Source: Paraspadella gotoi (lineage: Eukaryota > Chaetognatha). From it: 64,000 nt of DNA. Positions 1-11,720 of the stretch are shown here, in pieces. The notes beneath the pieces are model-generated. The model saw only the letters and a program-made list of their open reading frames with translations. It was not told where the DNA came from and ran no database searches. Every line of letters starts with the position of its first letter. Positions within the stretch are counted from its first letter, which is position 1. Both the position numbers and the translations under genes were made by a program. The DNA is taken from the NCBI GenBank assembly GCA_051294375.1, contig CM119269.1:21794434-21858433 (forward strand). Reading direction: 5' to 3'.

Positions 1-700
1 GCTGGTCAAGTGCTTGCCTCTGCAAAACAGCCCTGACGCTTTCTCAACTCCTCCTTCAACTCAACGATGCGCTCCCTTAAGTTTGATGCCGCAATCAGGA
101 ACATGGACGGACTCCTGGGGTGCAATCGCCGTTAAAGCGCAGCAACGCCAAGATTGAAACTGTTCGTCGACAAGTCTCAACACCTCCAAGTGAACAGCGC
201 GAGTCCGGAGACAAGGTGAAAGCGCCACCATCTTTTGTCGTGCCATCGACGACCCAATCGAACGTAAATGCGACCAAATAGGTCTACACGGTAGAGAGGA
301 ATGGTGCTCGTGTCAACGACGATCGGTAGAAGCGGTGCCATTTTCTGTCAAGGGGTTGCGCTCGCTCTTCGGCAATGAAACAATTGCCATCTCATTGATC
401 TTGGTGGCGAGCGCGCCCCCAATGATCCAGAACTTAGACCGAAGGGGGCAACGTGGCCTCCACCCCACTGCCGCCACTCTTCATGATACTTCTGAATCAG
501 GTCCTTGACAAGGACTGGATGCGACGATGGGAGAATCCATGGGTGCCTAGTCTATAACTCCTCGTCCGCCTTGTCAAGTCTGCCACCAACCCTAAGGTGC
601 CGGCATCATCAACAAAGGGGTCAAGGGCTTTCTCAGAGGCGATATTCCCCGATCGAAAGCTCTCGTCTCGGACATCTCTCCTAAAATCGCCCAAACGCTT
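1..700 (-). pseudogene. BEL/Pao retroelement, degenerate integrase region (runs off left edge)
   Basis: Read on the minus strand, this is the integrase part of a BEL/Pao polyprotein, which would insert element cDNA into host DNA. Seen directly: a segment near 550-610 resembling the LRVGGRLDKADEE stretch that precedes BEL integrases; KFWIIGG at about 414-437; VDLFG and YVRLGRR at about 250-290; and RTRAVHLEVLR at about 165-210, a hallmark of this family's integrase core. The pieces lie in different frames, separated by indels, so no intact protein is encoded. The 3' part of pol and any LTR lie beyond position 1. It continues directly into the reverse transcriptase region to the right. Family assignment is confident; the exact lineage is not. 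Confidence 0.82.
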
Positions 701-984
701 CAATTCCTGCAGAGAATGACGCTGCGCAATAACCGGACCAAGGTCACCTCAGCACGCTCCAAGAGGATCAAGAGATATGCGAGGAAACCCTGAAGAGGTG
801 GTCCAGAAACCGCTGCAGATCGAAATGCGTCGAAACGCTCTTTTCCATGTTGAAACATTCTCAAAGAGGCGGTCAACAAAGTCATCCTTCACAGCACTAG
901 TAACATTAAGATGTCACTTCTGGCACGACGTAACTTCTTCGCGCTCTGCGTCAATCTGCTCCACTGGCAGCACTCGGGCAACTC

Positions 985-2340
985 TCGAGAACTGGGACCT
1001 GATGAGTTGGTACCCACTTCTCCTTCTCATCAAAGCCCTCAAGCCCCTGGAACATGTCAGCTGGATTAACGTTCCGTGGGGACATTTCTCACTGGATCAG
1101 GCGTCGCTCCTTTGCAGGATCTTTGTGAACGCGATTCGCAACCAAAAAGCCTTAAAAACGGGTCTCTGTATTGCGAATCGTTTCTAGGACACATGGAATC
1201 CGACCACAGAGTCAGCTGAGTCTGCTTCTCATCGAGTTCTTTGTCTAACAGACTGTAGAGGTCAACCGCCACGACTGCAGCATCAATTTCAAGACGCGGG
1301 AGGTCTCCTCAACAGCCTTGTTTCTCATGATATGGGTTGCCACCATCGATCTGCGAGGTCCAAAAACAAATATGACTTTGCCAGTGACACTCACAAAGCG
1401 AAGAAAGCACCGCCAACCATATTGCTTCCATGAAGGCATCACCAAACAGGTGGAGCTGCTGCAGCAACATCTCCAAACTCGATGGGAAGATGGTATCTCC
1501 TGAGCCTTAATTTTTCAAATCTCGCCAGGGAATCCTCTCCATTCCATGGAACAATCTAATCATCCTTGGGCAACCATGGATCATCCCAATGCACCCTTCT
1601 CACACCAAGCGCTTGAAGTATAGCTTTGGCAAAAAGATGGGCAGGGGAATACGATTCTAAGGGTCATACAGGGATGCTACCACCCATTCAACTGCCTTCT
1701 TAGGTCCTTCACTTCTCCCCCCTCCTTAAGGTGACTCACCTTAAAGGGCCAAAATCATCTGTGCCTCGATCATAAGCTACGCCAGGCCTTGCCCATCAGC
1801 TCATCAGGATCCTTCACCTCTTCAGGGTCTGATGGCCCACAATCTTCCCAATCTCCTGCCCCTCAGGCGTCATTCCATCGCCATTTGGTGAGTTGAAACC
1901 CACCCAGCCGGCAAACAACTCCTTGCAGTTCAATGTGACTTTCTTTTTAGCATCTTCAAAGATGCCTGACCATTTCATAATGTTCATCGACATTACAAGT
2001 CCCGCTTAAAACTCCTCAAACGTGACAGGATGGTATTTTGTCCGACCTAGCGTCAGCCAGTACTTGACCACAAATGCACAGGCAGATGGGGAGGGCTTCA
2101 AACCGAAACACGTCACGCAGAGCTTTGGGATCCAAGGTCAAGACTCAGAATCACGCAAAAGGCCAAACCTCAAAGTTCTGTGTCGGAGGAGAAACCCTCA
2201 CCTGGTGAAGAAACCTTTTCACATCCGCCATCAGCCACTATAGGCTTCTCCCTTAAAGCGAAGCAAGATGCCGATTAACTTGCTGTTCAAGTCTGGACCT
2301 CCATAGCTGACTTAATTCAAACTTATACCTCTTACTTCAG
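985..2340 (-). pseudogene. BEL/Pao retroelement, degenerate reverse transcriptase and RNase H
   Basis: Minus-strand polymerase region of the same retroelement, which would copy element RNA into DNA. At 2199-2234 the reading MADVKRFLHQVRV matches the BEL block that ends in FHQVRV; just upstream is LNSKLIGILLRFK. Near 2080-2130, FGLKPSPSACA corresponds to the F.AKSSP.CA block. LYDPL occurs near 1640-1680, as in the palm/connection region. Near 1195-1270, AVDLYSLLDKELDE followed by TLWSDS matches the BEL RNase H block. The motifs sit in several frames with stops between them, and I could not find a clean YVDD. This is a dead copy, or a copy damaged by sequencing indels. The plus-strand open frames over it (such as 777-1187) are antisense shadows. 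Confidence 0.82.
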
Positions 2341-3470
2341 CTTTAGCATCACTGGCAAATCCTGACCTTCCCGGGCTTATCATCTCTACGAACGAGCACT
2401 ATGGGCATTGTCCAGATTGGCTGAAGAGGGTCAACTGAACTTCTGAGATCTCAAGGAGGCGACTCCTTCATCCAACACTCCTTGACACATCCATTCACTA
2501 TGTCAAAGGCTTTCACGATCGCGAAGCAACTTAGCAATGGGCTTTCTCGGCTCTCTTATTAGCCAGTGCACGATGTGTCAACCTTAGAAAGGTTCATCGC
2601 AGCAGCTTTACGGCCACCTTTCCATGGGAGAGCAAACCCGAAATGCCCATCAACCAATTCAATTGATTGCCGAGACTTCTTCAGCCTCCCAAATCATCTA
2701 GATCGACCATCCTTCTCATGAGGCAGGTCACCAATCCCCCTGAGCAACGATTCAAAGCCGTCGAGACAGCTCTTCATTGTCCAGGGTGATAATGGGGCTG
2801 ACAAAACTGAGCTGGGGAGTTAGAGGCCTCGACCGGTAACAGTCCAGGCCCCAGAAGGTCTTCACTTGCTGTCCCAGGCCAGACTTGCCTCCATGCCTGA
2901 CACAAGTAAGGCTTGCCGATACAGCTAGCCGCCTTAGTGTCAGTGCAGGGGAAGTCATACCTTCCATTCACATATCGCGCCTGGATTCTGAACATCCCAA
3001 CAAGCGAAGAGCTGGAGGAGTTCATACTCTCTTTCCAAATCGTTAGGGTTTTGATTTCTACTCTAGCGCCAGTAGCGTAGAGCAGAAGCCATATTGTCAT
3101 TGTCAGGGGTAAGTTGGTCCATAGTATTGTGCCAAAAAAATCGGCACCATGATCACATCAATCTCATTCCTGTCCAATCATGGAAGGACCAACTTCCATG
3201 AAGATGCGGAAAACTTAGTTAAATCTTTATTCTTAGGATGTGAACTCCATGGCCTGCTGGTATATCAGCAACGATACAGAATCCACATCCTCACTGTATA
3301 AGCCATCTATTGAATTCCAAAGTGAAATCAACCTGATCTCTTTCTCCACGCTTGGTGGAGTCCAGAGTCGCCGGCCACTGCATCTCCACAGATGAAGTCC
3401 TTCCAAAAAGCAGCTCCTCACCAACCTTCTCGACATAAAGTACGTTACTCCAGAATCCAACAATGCGTAA
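2341..3470 (-). pseudogene. BEL/Pao retroelement, degenerate aspartic protease and linker
   Basis: This joins the gag zinc-knuckle segment to the reverse transcriptase. At the right end (3233-3463, minus strand) the reading LLDSGVTYF is the expected position and form of the BEL/Pao aspartic protease (peptidase A17-type) active-site DSG block, followed by the usual variable segment. Further left, VNGRYDFPC near 2940-2970 and VDGHFGFALPWKGG near 2610-2660 recall the two G.Y/H...ALPW-type blocks found between protease and reverse transcriptase in this family. RLESLLRGIGDLPHEKDG follows near 2715-2760. At least three frame changes occur within about 1.1 kb. The role in the live element would be polyprotein processing. 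Confidence 0.72.
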
Positions 3471-4760
3471 AACTTCAGTTACCTTGTCAGGACCCTTGAC
3501 ACGAACCCGCTACAATCGCGATAAGCTGGAGATGAAAGCAAACCTGTGCGGTCGCACTTATGAGACCCTGGGCAGGTTGAGCATCAAAATGAAGAGCGTG
3601 TGGTGTAGATCTGATTCGCACTTGCTACACGTCTCTTTGACCAGCAATCTTGGTCGCATGTGTCCTCGCCGCAGCCCATCGATACGCATCTGCCAGTGGC
3701 TCCGAATCTGGGAAACTCGTTCCAGACAAACAGATTTTGATTTTGAACACGAAACAATCAAAAATATTGTGTTCATTTTTACATACTTGACAATTACGGA
3801 ATCTTCTTTCGGCCACAGCAGTGGACAGTCACGCAGGTGTTCATTGCTGATGCCTTTGAATCTTCTCCAACTGTTTCCCTGACTGCTGCTGCTGGGTCCC
3901 AGGCTTCTTAAATCCCTAGCCACCTTAGCAGTTTCTGAAAACTGCTTGGGCCTTGGAATCAGCAGATTGCCTGTACAATGTTACCTTGCAGTGCAGCAGC
4001 CTTGGGCCTTGATGGGCTGCTGACTTCACCTTTTGACGCCCAAAAAGGAGATTCCATCTCCAAAACTTGTTCATGAATAAAGGAAATAAAAGCAGTAAAA
4101 CCCAGCTATACGATTCAACGTACGTCATCTTATTGGTGATATTTTCTTCCAAGCTTCTTCTGAGAAGGGGACGGTCTTTCGATGATTCTCGCAGGACGTC
4201 AAGGATTTCAAACTCTTAATCATCATTGATTTTGGCTACCTTTGCCTCCATTGGAGATCCCACAAAATTCGCGCAGACCATGTGATCAGAGGATTTGATC
4301 TCCCCCCTTTTAGAAGCTCTTCCAATTTTATCCAAAGCTGTACATTTCTTGTAAGCCCAATGTTCACGCGCAATCTTGTCTTCGCAAGCTCCAGAGCTTC
4401 ATCACCATTAGCATTGCATCTTAAATTCTGTTATGGCCCATATTGGCCGCTCCCGGTCCACCTCCAACAACTCAAAAACTTATCATGCCCAGTCATGCCT
4501 TGAACACTTCAACGTGTAAAGCGAATTCCCACAGGAAAGTCACAACCTGTGGCTGTGCCTGCCATTTTCTGCCTGAGATGACGCTTACCTTGCAGAGTGC
4601 TGCCACCAACCATTATTGCAGCAGGGCATAGTTCCTGGGAACTGAAATGTTAGGGACCGGAGGAAGGGCTGCGCAATTGCGGGTGCTGCCGCGCTAACCA
4701 AGAGGGAAGAGGATTAATTAGAGGAACCCAAACCCCTGCCAAAGGATCAAGAGCAATAGC
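3471..4760 (-). pseudogene. BEL/Pao retroelement, degenerate gag with zinc-knuckle segment
   Basis: Minus-strand gag region of the retroelement, which would form the particle and bind RNA. At about 3600-3830, in two frames, there is a Cys/His pattern typical of BEL gag: CQVCKNEHNIFDC, then a spaced segment, then CSKCESDLHHTL. To the right a Gln-, Ser- and Pro-rich linker is visible near 3860-3910, then poorly conserved sequence to about 4760. The N-terminal capsid part cannot be recognised with confidence, and no start codon can be assigned. No LTR or primer-binding site was found between 4760 and 5335. The gap at 4935-4959 may hide part of it. Confidence 0.65.
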
Positions 4761-5335
4761 ACCTGGTGAAGACTTGAAATCGATGTTCTTCCTTTAATGA
4801 TATTCTTCTCTACTGCTGTTGCAGCAGCAGCATCAACCTCCATTTGGAAGCATTCCAATCACGGGGAGTGCTTCGAGTCCAGTCTGCAACCATATCCTGT
4901 GTAGGCTGAGGAGGAATATCCTCTCTCTTTTTTTNNNNNNNNNNNNNNNNNNNNNNNNNGCTGAGTTTGATAAAAAGTGGCAAGTGGAATCCACGGCGAT
5001 GTTAATTCCTGAAGAACGATATCGTCTTTGAGGTTGAGTCCTCAGCAACTAACTTTATCATATCTCGAATTTCCATAAAAGGCTGAAAGCGACACCAAAT
5101 ATTTTCACTTCTGAAAGAGAAAGTTCTTCTACTTAGGTTAAGGAAGCAAGAAAGCAATTCGTCGCAGTTTACGTATTTGGGAGAAATGGGAGGAAGCTAA
5201 TGATATCTGAAATGATAACTGATATCTTGTTTGTTTAATTAATGATGGTGATATAAAACTTTACCATCGCGTCAGACTAAATTTGGTTTTCCCCTCATTT
5301 TACACCACTCGAGGGGGATATCCTCATTCTATCGT
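4761..5335. other. Interval between the BEL/Pao remnant and the fold-back element
   Basis: No gene is supported here. It contains a 25-N gap and ordinary AT-rich sequence. If the BEL/Pao element kept its 5' LTR it should lie here, but I could not identify matching TGT...ACA ends without the partner LTR, which is outside the window. Confidence 0.4.
4935..4959. other. Assembly gap, exactly 25 N
   Basis: A run of 25 N. Six gaps of exactly this length occur in the window, so the length is a convention and says nothing about the real distance. Confidence 0.99.
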
Positions 5336-5975
5336 TTAACAGGCGTACGACTAAGGCGTAGTAAAATATTCTAAATTTAACTTTAATTAAAATTCTAAAA
5401 GTGAGAAGAATGAAAACATATTACTAATGAACATTTATATAAAAAAAAATTATATTAAATTTTACAATTTACGCAGTAGGCCATATTTATATTAGTACTA
5501 AACCAATAAATGTTAAAATTTCAAACAGTTTTTTCTAAGATTTTTTGCAGATTTGGATTCGTCATAAAAAAGTTGATAAAAAAAAAATTCCTTCATTAAG
5601 TGGTCAAAAATTAGAAAAAGCTATATTTTAACTGAAAAATTAACTTTTTATATATTTAAATATTAGTTTTTTTAAATTTAACCCACTTAATGAAAGAATT
5701 TTTAAAAATGATTTATATTTTTTTTTATCAACTTTGACGAGAATTCAAATTGCAATGAAAAAATTAAGAAAAGCCTTATTTTGAAATTTTTTCGATTTTA
5801 TAAGGATAGTACTATATATTAATATAGCCTACTGCGAAAATTAAAAAGCATAAATTTTTTTTTTTACAAATTAATGTCACTGATGGTATGTGTTCATAAT
5901 TGACTTTTAGAATTTTTGTATGTAACTTCACTATCGCTTTAGTACTACATTGACGCCTTACAGCGCCATCACCGT
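5336..5975. mobile_element. AT-rich fold-back element (MITE-like), about 640 bp
   Basis: The left half (about 5338-5650) and right half (about 5665-5975) are reverse complements with mismatches. Pairs seen include TTCATTAAGTGG near 5592 with its complement near 5687, AGTTGATAAAAAAAAA near 5572 with its complement near 5725, GCAGTAGGC near 5474 with GCCTACTGC near 5826, and AAATTCTAAAAGT near 5390 with its complement near 5905. The centre is close to 5660. Outer ends share an AGGCGT / ACGCCT motif. There is no open frame of note. It is best explained as a non-autonomous inverted-repeat DNA transposon or similar fold-back element; the superfamily cannot be assigned because no clear target-site duplication was found. 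Confidence 0.7.
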
Positions 5976-6474
5976 CTTTTCCACTTCCTCTCTCTCAACT
6001 GTCACGCCATCTCCCTTTTTTTTCCACAGTCAACGCGGACGTCGACCGGCGGGGGAATTTTTTTGGCGTCAATTTCCGACTGAATTATTTTCTACCTTCC
6101 GTCACTTTTTTTTTTGTTTTGTCATGTCCACTTTCTGATTTTTATGGTCCCCTTCATCGCTGTCGTTTTTTGTCATATAATTTGAATTTCATTCATCTAA
6201 TCCTTATTTATTCTCTTTTTAATGTTCTGTCGTTTTCTACTTTACAACCGTGAGTGCTCTTTCATTGCGTAAAGACGTGGTGTTTTAAGGACTCTCTCTC
6301 TCTCTCTCTCTCTCGCTCTCTCGCTCTCTCTCTCTCTTTCAATTACGACAAGGGCGTTAAACTTCCACAAATTGGATCCCGCGCATCGAAGTCTAAATTG
6401 ATCGAAGGTAAAAAGAAATGAGATGAGTTCGAATTTGGGGGCAGAGAGGAACTGCGCCGGTGGGCACTTGGGAC
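5976..6474. repeat. Pyrimidine-rich spacer with a (CT)n tract at 6291-6340
   Basis: No gene is supported. It is a T/C-rich stretch, ending in a roughly 50-bp CT microsatellite with a few G interruptions. The minus-strand open frame crossing it is built from the microsatellite and the minisatellite to the right. Confidence 0.6.
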
Positions 6475-6725
6475 CCGGCGATAAGGCGCCGGGCACGTAA
6501 AATGCCGCGCCAGGCATGTAAAATGAAGGCTTGTGAGAAGCGTCATCAGGCTTGTGAGAAGCGAAATTATGGCTTGTGAGAAGCGGAATTTGTTTGTATA
6601 AGAGCTGGCTCTGTGCATCACATGTAGAATAAGCGAGGCAGGGCACGTGAGAAGTGAAATCGGGCACGTGAGAAGCGAAATCGGGCACGTGATACACGAA
6701 GCCGGGCACGAGGGATGCGTCAGGC
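6475..6725 (+). repeat. Imperfect 22-25-bp minisatellite containing CACGTG motifs
   Basis: About nine diverged units of the form GGCACGTGAGAAGCGAAAT, or the variant GGCTTGTGAGAAGCG, lie in tandem. Three consecutive units (about 6638, 6664 and 6687) keep a perfect CACGTG hexamer, the bHLH E-box palindrome. The array gives a repetitive minus-strand reading (HVPDFASHVPDF), which explains the 155-codon open frame there; I do not regard that as a gene. Any regulatory role is conjecture. Confidence 0.75.
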
Positions 6726-6854
6726 AGAGATAAACAAATGGTAAGGAGATATCAGGTGAGGTTCAAGGAAGGAGAGGTAAGCGAAACAGCAAGGAAGTGG
6801 GAACTATATTCCAAAAGTGACAGATTTCGATAAAAATTCAGAATTAAAAACATT

Positions 6855-7130
6855 TTTAGGTTAAAAAATTAGGATAGGATTTAAAAATAGGTTAAGAATT
6901 TGGGTTAGGGGTGAGTTTAGAGATTATGGTTAGGGGTGAGGTTAGGAATTAGGGTTGTGGGTGAGGTTAGGTATTTGTTTAAATATTTGGTTTAGGATTA
7001 AGTCAGGGGATTAAGGTTTAGGATAGGGAAATAAGGTTAGGTATTCGAGTTAGTGATTTGGGATTAGGGTTAAGAATTAGGTTAAGGTATAGGGTTTAGT
7101 AATTTATAAAAAATTAAGGTTAACCATTGA
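6855..7130 (+). repeat. Degenerate telomere-like (TTAGG/TTAGGG-related) tract
   Basis: Many short copies of GGTTAGG, TTAGGG and GTTAGGG occur over about 270 bp, all in the same strand sense, separated by AT-rich spacers and G-rich variants such as GGGGTGAGG. It is not a pure array. It resembles an eroded interstitial telomere-type or G-rich satellite tract. Metazoans use TTAGGG and most arthropods TTAGG; both words occur, so it does not fix the lineage. Confidence 0.55.
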
Positions 7131-7839
7131 ATTTAAAATTAAGTTCAGGAAATAGGAACGCAAATAGGACGCTTTCGAAAAATAGTGCCAAAAATGCAAA
7201 GATTTTGCCCGGGTGAGTGAAACGCGAGGAAGTAAACTCAAGAAACGAAGCGAAATTTATCTCAGTGGAATTCCGAAATTCGAGCTTTCTAATCTCTCTC
7301 TCTCTCTCTCTCTCATTCTCCACGAACGCGGCTCCTCAATCTCCCTCTTCTCTCCTCTCATCTTTCCATCTTCTCGTCTCATCTCTTCACTCTCTTCCTT
7401 CCTAGTTTTTCTCGTTTTCCAACATTTTGTTCGAATTAAATTTTTTTTCCCGCACAACTTTAATTACTTTCGGCCACAAGAGAGAAATTTGTGACTTTTA
7501 AACGTAATTCGTTATTAATTTTTTTAATTTTATTAAATATTCCTTACTTTTTTAACAAACTTCCTTTTTTTGTTAAATTAACTTGCGGGTTTAAAATTTG
7601 TCAGAACTTAGAAGGATGTTGACTCGAGAATCGAGATACACAAGATTTCGTTATGAATCTTTATTCACTGAAAAATCCTATGTTTCTTGGTCTTTGCCCT
7701 ATTTCAAATGATCCATTTGGATATTTTAATAATGTTGGGGAATTGTAAATGTGGTTATTAAAAATTTCCCAAAACTGGGCCTCAAGATATGTGATGCCGA
7801 ATATAAAATTATATGACACTCATGGTGCAAACTACAACA
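7131..7839. other. AT-rich spacer with a short (CT)n tract
   Basis: No gene is supported. A CT microsatellite lies at about 7294-7316. The rest is AT-rich unique-looking sequence with no splice-bounded open frame that I could defend. Confidence 0.5.
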
Positions 7840-8768
7840 ACAACAACGACGAAGAGAATGAAATCCAAAAGGAGGATGAGACATTAATTAAAAGACGACG
7901 ATGACGACGAAGACAATGAAAACGACGACAAAGACGACTATTTACGACAAAGGTGCCAAACGAGTGGGTTGATGAAAACGACGACGACAATGACGACCAT
8001 TAGGACGACGACGACGATACCATCCGGGAAAAAAGATAAGTCGCCAGTTAGTCAAACGTTTTAGCGACGTATTCATTTTCCAAGATGGTAAAATAACAAT
8101 GATAAAAACTATGACAAAGTTTACAAAGTGTCGTTGAAAACGACGACGACGATGAAGACGACGAAGAAGACGATGAAGACGACGAAGAAGACGAGAAGAA
8201 GACGATGAAGAACGACGAAGAGAAGACGAAGAGATGAAGACGATGAAGAAGACGTCGAAGAGACGATGAAGACGAAAAGAAGACGAGACGAAAGAAGAAT
8301 GATGAAGACGATGAAGAAGACGTCGAAAGAAGACGAATGAAAGGACGACGAAGAAGAGCGAAGAGAACGACGAGAAGATCGATGAAAGACGATGAAGAAA
8401 CGACGAAGAAGACGATGAAGACGCGAAGAAGACGACGAAGACGACGATGAAGACGATGAAGAAGACGACGAAGAAGACGATGAAGACGACGACGAAGAAC
8501 AACGATGAGTACGATGACAAGAACGACGATGAGAAAAACTACGACAAAGGTGCCAAACGAGGGTTGGATGAAAACGACGACGACGACGACGACAATGAAG
8601 ACGACGAAGGCGTTAACGATGGCGACATGCAGATGAGATCTAGTGAAACGACGAGAGAGGGAGAGACGACGACGTCGAGGTCGACGATGAAGACGACGAC
8701 GACAAAAACGACGTTTTAAAGCAGAAAAGAGTAAAATTGCGACGAATGAAAGCAATAGAAGGACAACT

Positions 8769-8808
<40 letters not shown>

Positions 8809-8815
8809 AGATACG
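7840..8815 (+). repeat. GAC/GAA trinucleotide-rich low-complexity block
   Basis: Nearly a kilobase made of GACGAA, GATGAA and GACGAC words, ending in a pure (GAC)n tract at 8771-8807. It yields Asp/Glu-rich, Lys/Thr-rich and Val/Ser-rich open frames in several phases on both strands, up to 265 codons, all of which follow from base composition. A longer direct duplication is embedded: the phrase ACGACAAAGGTGCCAAACGA occurs at about 7945 and again at about 8542, with similar flanks. Confidence 0.85.
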
Positions 8816-9009
8816 AGAACCTGCGTCAATAGATTTTAATAGCAAAACCTCAGGGAAAATATTTTTTTTAATAATAACCAGCTAGAATATTTACAGTAGT
8901 TTAGGTAGGAAACAATAGATTTAATAGTTTGATTCAACATCGTATTTTTAAAGATCATAAAAAACCTAAAAATATTTTTAACATATTGAGTGACGTAAAA
9001 ATTGTCATT

Positions 9010-9043
<34 letters not shown>

Positions 9044-9299
9044 AACAACGACGAAAACAACAACAACAAAAAAGAAAAGGTGTGAACCTCTCAAAGATCC
9101 AAGTTACGCCCGATGACTTATCACCGAGAGTGAGTCTCACTCGGAAAGGTGTCACAAGATGTCTACGAGTTTCAACCAAAGAGCAGACGATCACGACGAC
9201 AACGACGAAGACGACGGCCACAACAACCAAGATCAAAGAAAGGACCACAACGAGGAGGATGACGACAACAACCACAACAACCACGACAACAACCACGAA
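8816..9299 (+). repeat. AT-rich spacer with pure (GAC)n at 9011-9043, then CAA/GAC-rich DNA
   Basis: AT-rich sequence, then about 33 bp of uninterrupted GAC, then mixed CAA/GAC words from about 9180. The interval 9069-9175 looks unique and GC-balanced but contains only a short open frame. No gene is supported. Confidence 0.7.
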
Positions 9300-9726
9300 G
9301 ACCAGGAAGACGAAATTGACGACCAAAACGACAAAAACGACAACGATTACGACGACAAAGACAAAGACAACAACGACAACAACGCAGGCTGAGTTGATGA
9401 ACTCGATGACAAAGACAACGAAGACGAAGTCAAACTTTCTCTCGTTTTTCAGCGAATGTGAATCTACGTGATTTTTAAAAGCCTCGTTTTGAAGATTAAA
9501 GTAAAGAGAAAAAAAACGACTACTGCTAATATGAAACATCTTTTCATGTTAATTCAGAAAGAAGATTCATAAATTTTTAATTAGTAAATTTTGTTAAATT
9601 AATAAATTGGGTATTAATGATTTAAACCAAAGGATGTTCAGAAGAAAACAACTAATAAAACAGGTTTTTCATTAACATTTCTGAACATTAGAAATGAACG
9701 CGTTTGAAGGTAAAGATTTAAGAGAC

Positions 9727-9886
<160 letters not shown>

Positions 9887-9974
9887 GAGACTCTTTTCGC
9901 TTAATTCTTATCGCGAATTCTCGTGTTAAAGGAGGAAAGAGGATTGACTTTCTCAAGTTTGCGCCAAAAACGAT

Positions 9975-10250
9975 GATTAGAAAAAGAAGAAGAGAAGGAA
10001 ATAGAAAAGAAAAGAAAAGAAAAGAAAAGAAAAGAAAAGGAAAAAAAGAATGGAAAAGGAAAGGAAAGGGAAAAAAAGAAAAGAAAAAAGAAAAAAGAAT
10101 GGAAAAGAAAAGAAAAGAAAAGAAAAGAAAAGAAAAGAAAAAAAAAGAAAAAAAAGAATGGAAAGAAAAAGAAAAAAAAAGATAAGAAAAGAAAAAAAGA
10201 ACAAAAAAGACAAGAAGAGAAGAAAAAAACAGAAAAAATGTAAATAAGCC
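9975..10250 (+). repeat. (GAAAA)n-type purine tract
   Basis: Tandem GAAAA and GAAAAAA pentamer-like units with scattered G changes. The mirror tract lies at about 39935-40165 on the other strand. It is purine-only over long runs. Confidence 0.9.
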
Positions 10251-11720
10251 AAAAAATGTTCATTTTGCTGTCGCCCTCATCAGTTAAAACAGTTTTTTCT
10301 TTTTTCTTTTCCTGTTTTTCTTTTCTTTTTTTACTTTCCTTTTTTCTTTTCTTTTTTTACTTTCCTTTTTCTTTCTTTTTTCTTTCTTTTTTCTTTCTCT
10401 CCCGAATCGACTCATCATATTTCGCTTCCTCCTTTTTCCTCTTTCATCTCATTTACTGGTTGACACATCATTTCCAGTCTCCACTTTTCTCTTCTCTTTT
10501 CTTCTTTCATTTTCTTTTTTTCTCTTTTCTTATTTTTATTTTCTCTTTTTCTTTTTTATTTCATTCCGTTTCTTCATCTCATTCTATTATCTCATATTCT
10601 ATTATAAGATTTTCATTTTTTATAAAAATTGCAAAATTTACTCGTTTCACTTTTTTAAGTTTAAGTATTTATTACTTATATTTGCCACAAATTATTTTAT
10701 TTATTTTTTATTTATATGTATTTATTTTTATTATCAGTTTTTATTAACTTGTTTTTGATAATCTAAATCTGCAAACCGTTAAACTACATATAATCGAATG
10801 AGGGATTTTGTTTAATATTTTCTTTCTATATTTTTATTTTCATTCCTTTCTCTTATATTATCTTTTTATATTTTTATATTTATTTTTCTTTATTTTCGTC
10901 TTCATATTTGATTTTTTATAACTTTACTTTTTCAACTTCTTTCCTTTTTTTTTCTTTTTTTTTTTCCTCCTTTCTTTAATCTTCCTCTCATCTCCTCTTC
11001 TACACATCTTCATCTTTTTCTTCCTGCCAACTTGATTTGCCCTTTTTCTATTTTCCTTACTTCCATCCCCTCTCCCTTTTTCACACCCCCCTCTCCCTCC
11101 CCCTCTTCTCCTCCCTCTCTCTCTCCCTCTTCTTCATCCCGCCCCGTGACATTTTGCCGTCTGTTCCATGCAATTTTGACTCCCCGCGGTTGCAGTTACA
11201 CCCGGTGACCTCCAACTGCGTTTTATGATGGCGCAACTCAAAAAAAGCCTCACTCACGGAGTCACGCACCATCCCTTTTTTTTCTTGTTTTTTGCTCTTT
11301 TTTTTTATTTTCACTCATTAAAAAAATAATCACTTTAAAGTGTTAATGAGAAATTAAAATGTACATAATAATTAGCTTATTTAGATTCTAACAGCTAAAT
11401 AAAATGAAAACAATTGATACATTCGGTTCCATCGATTTGTACGAAACATTACCCCCAATTTACTAGCAGGAAATTTGTTTTAAAAAATATTCCGATAAAA
11501 AATTAATTATTTATTCAATACTTAGGCCGTCTTGCCATTAACTTTGGACGGATATAGCAAGACGATGAAAGGTTTCAAATCCCCCATCATAAGAATAAAT
11601 ACAAATACATTGCCTGTTCTTGTGTTCATCTCTCTGTTTCATTTTCATAACAAAGTTAAAAGTGAAAGTTGTTCTCTATCACGTCCAAAATCCGTTTTCT
11701 CATCCCCTTTACCATTAGAG

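Noticed and set aside
777-1187. 136-codon plus-strand open frame
   Set aside because: Antisense to the recognisable minus-strand RNase H and integrase region of the BEL/Pao element; residue pattern has no independent sense.
8048-8845. 265-codon minus-strand Val/Ser/Arg-rich frame and its Asp/Glu-rich partners
   Set aside because: Created by GAC/GAA trinucleotide composition; similar frames exist in several phases on both strands.
10256-10747. Hydrophobic Phe/Ser-rich frame resembling membrane segments
   Set aside because: TTT/TTC-rich low-complexity DNA; residues are dictated by composition.
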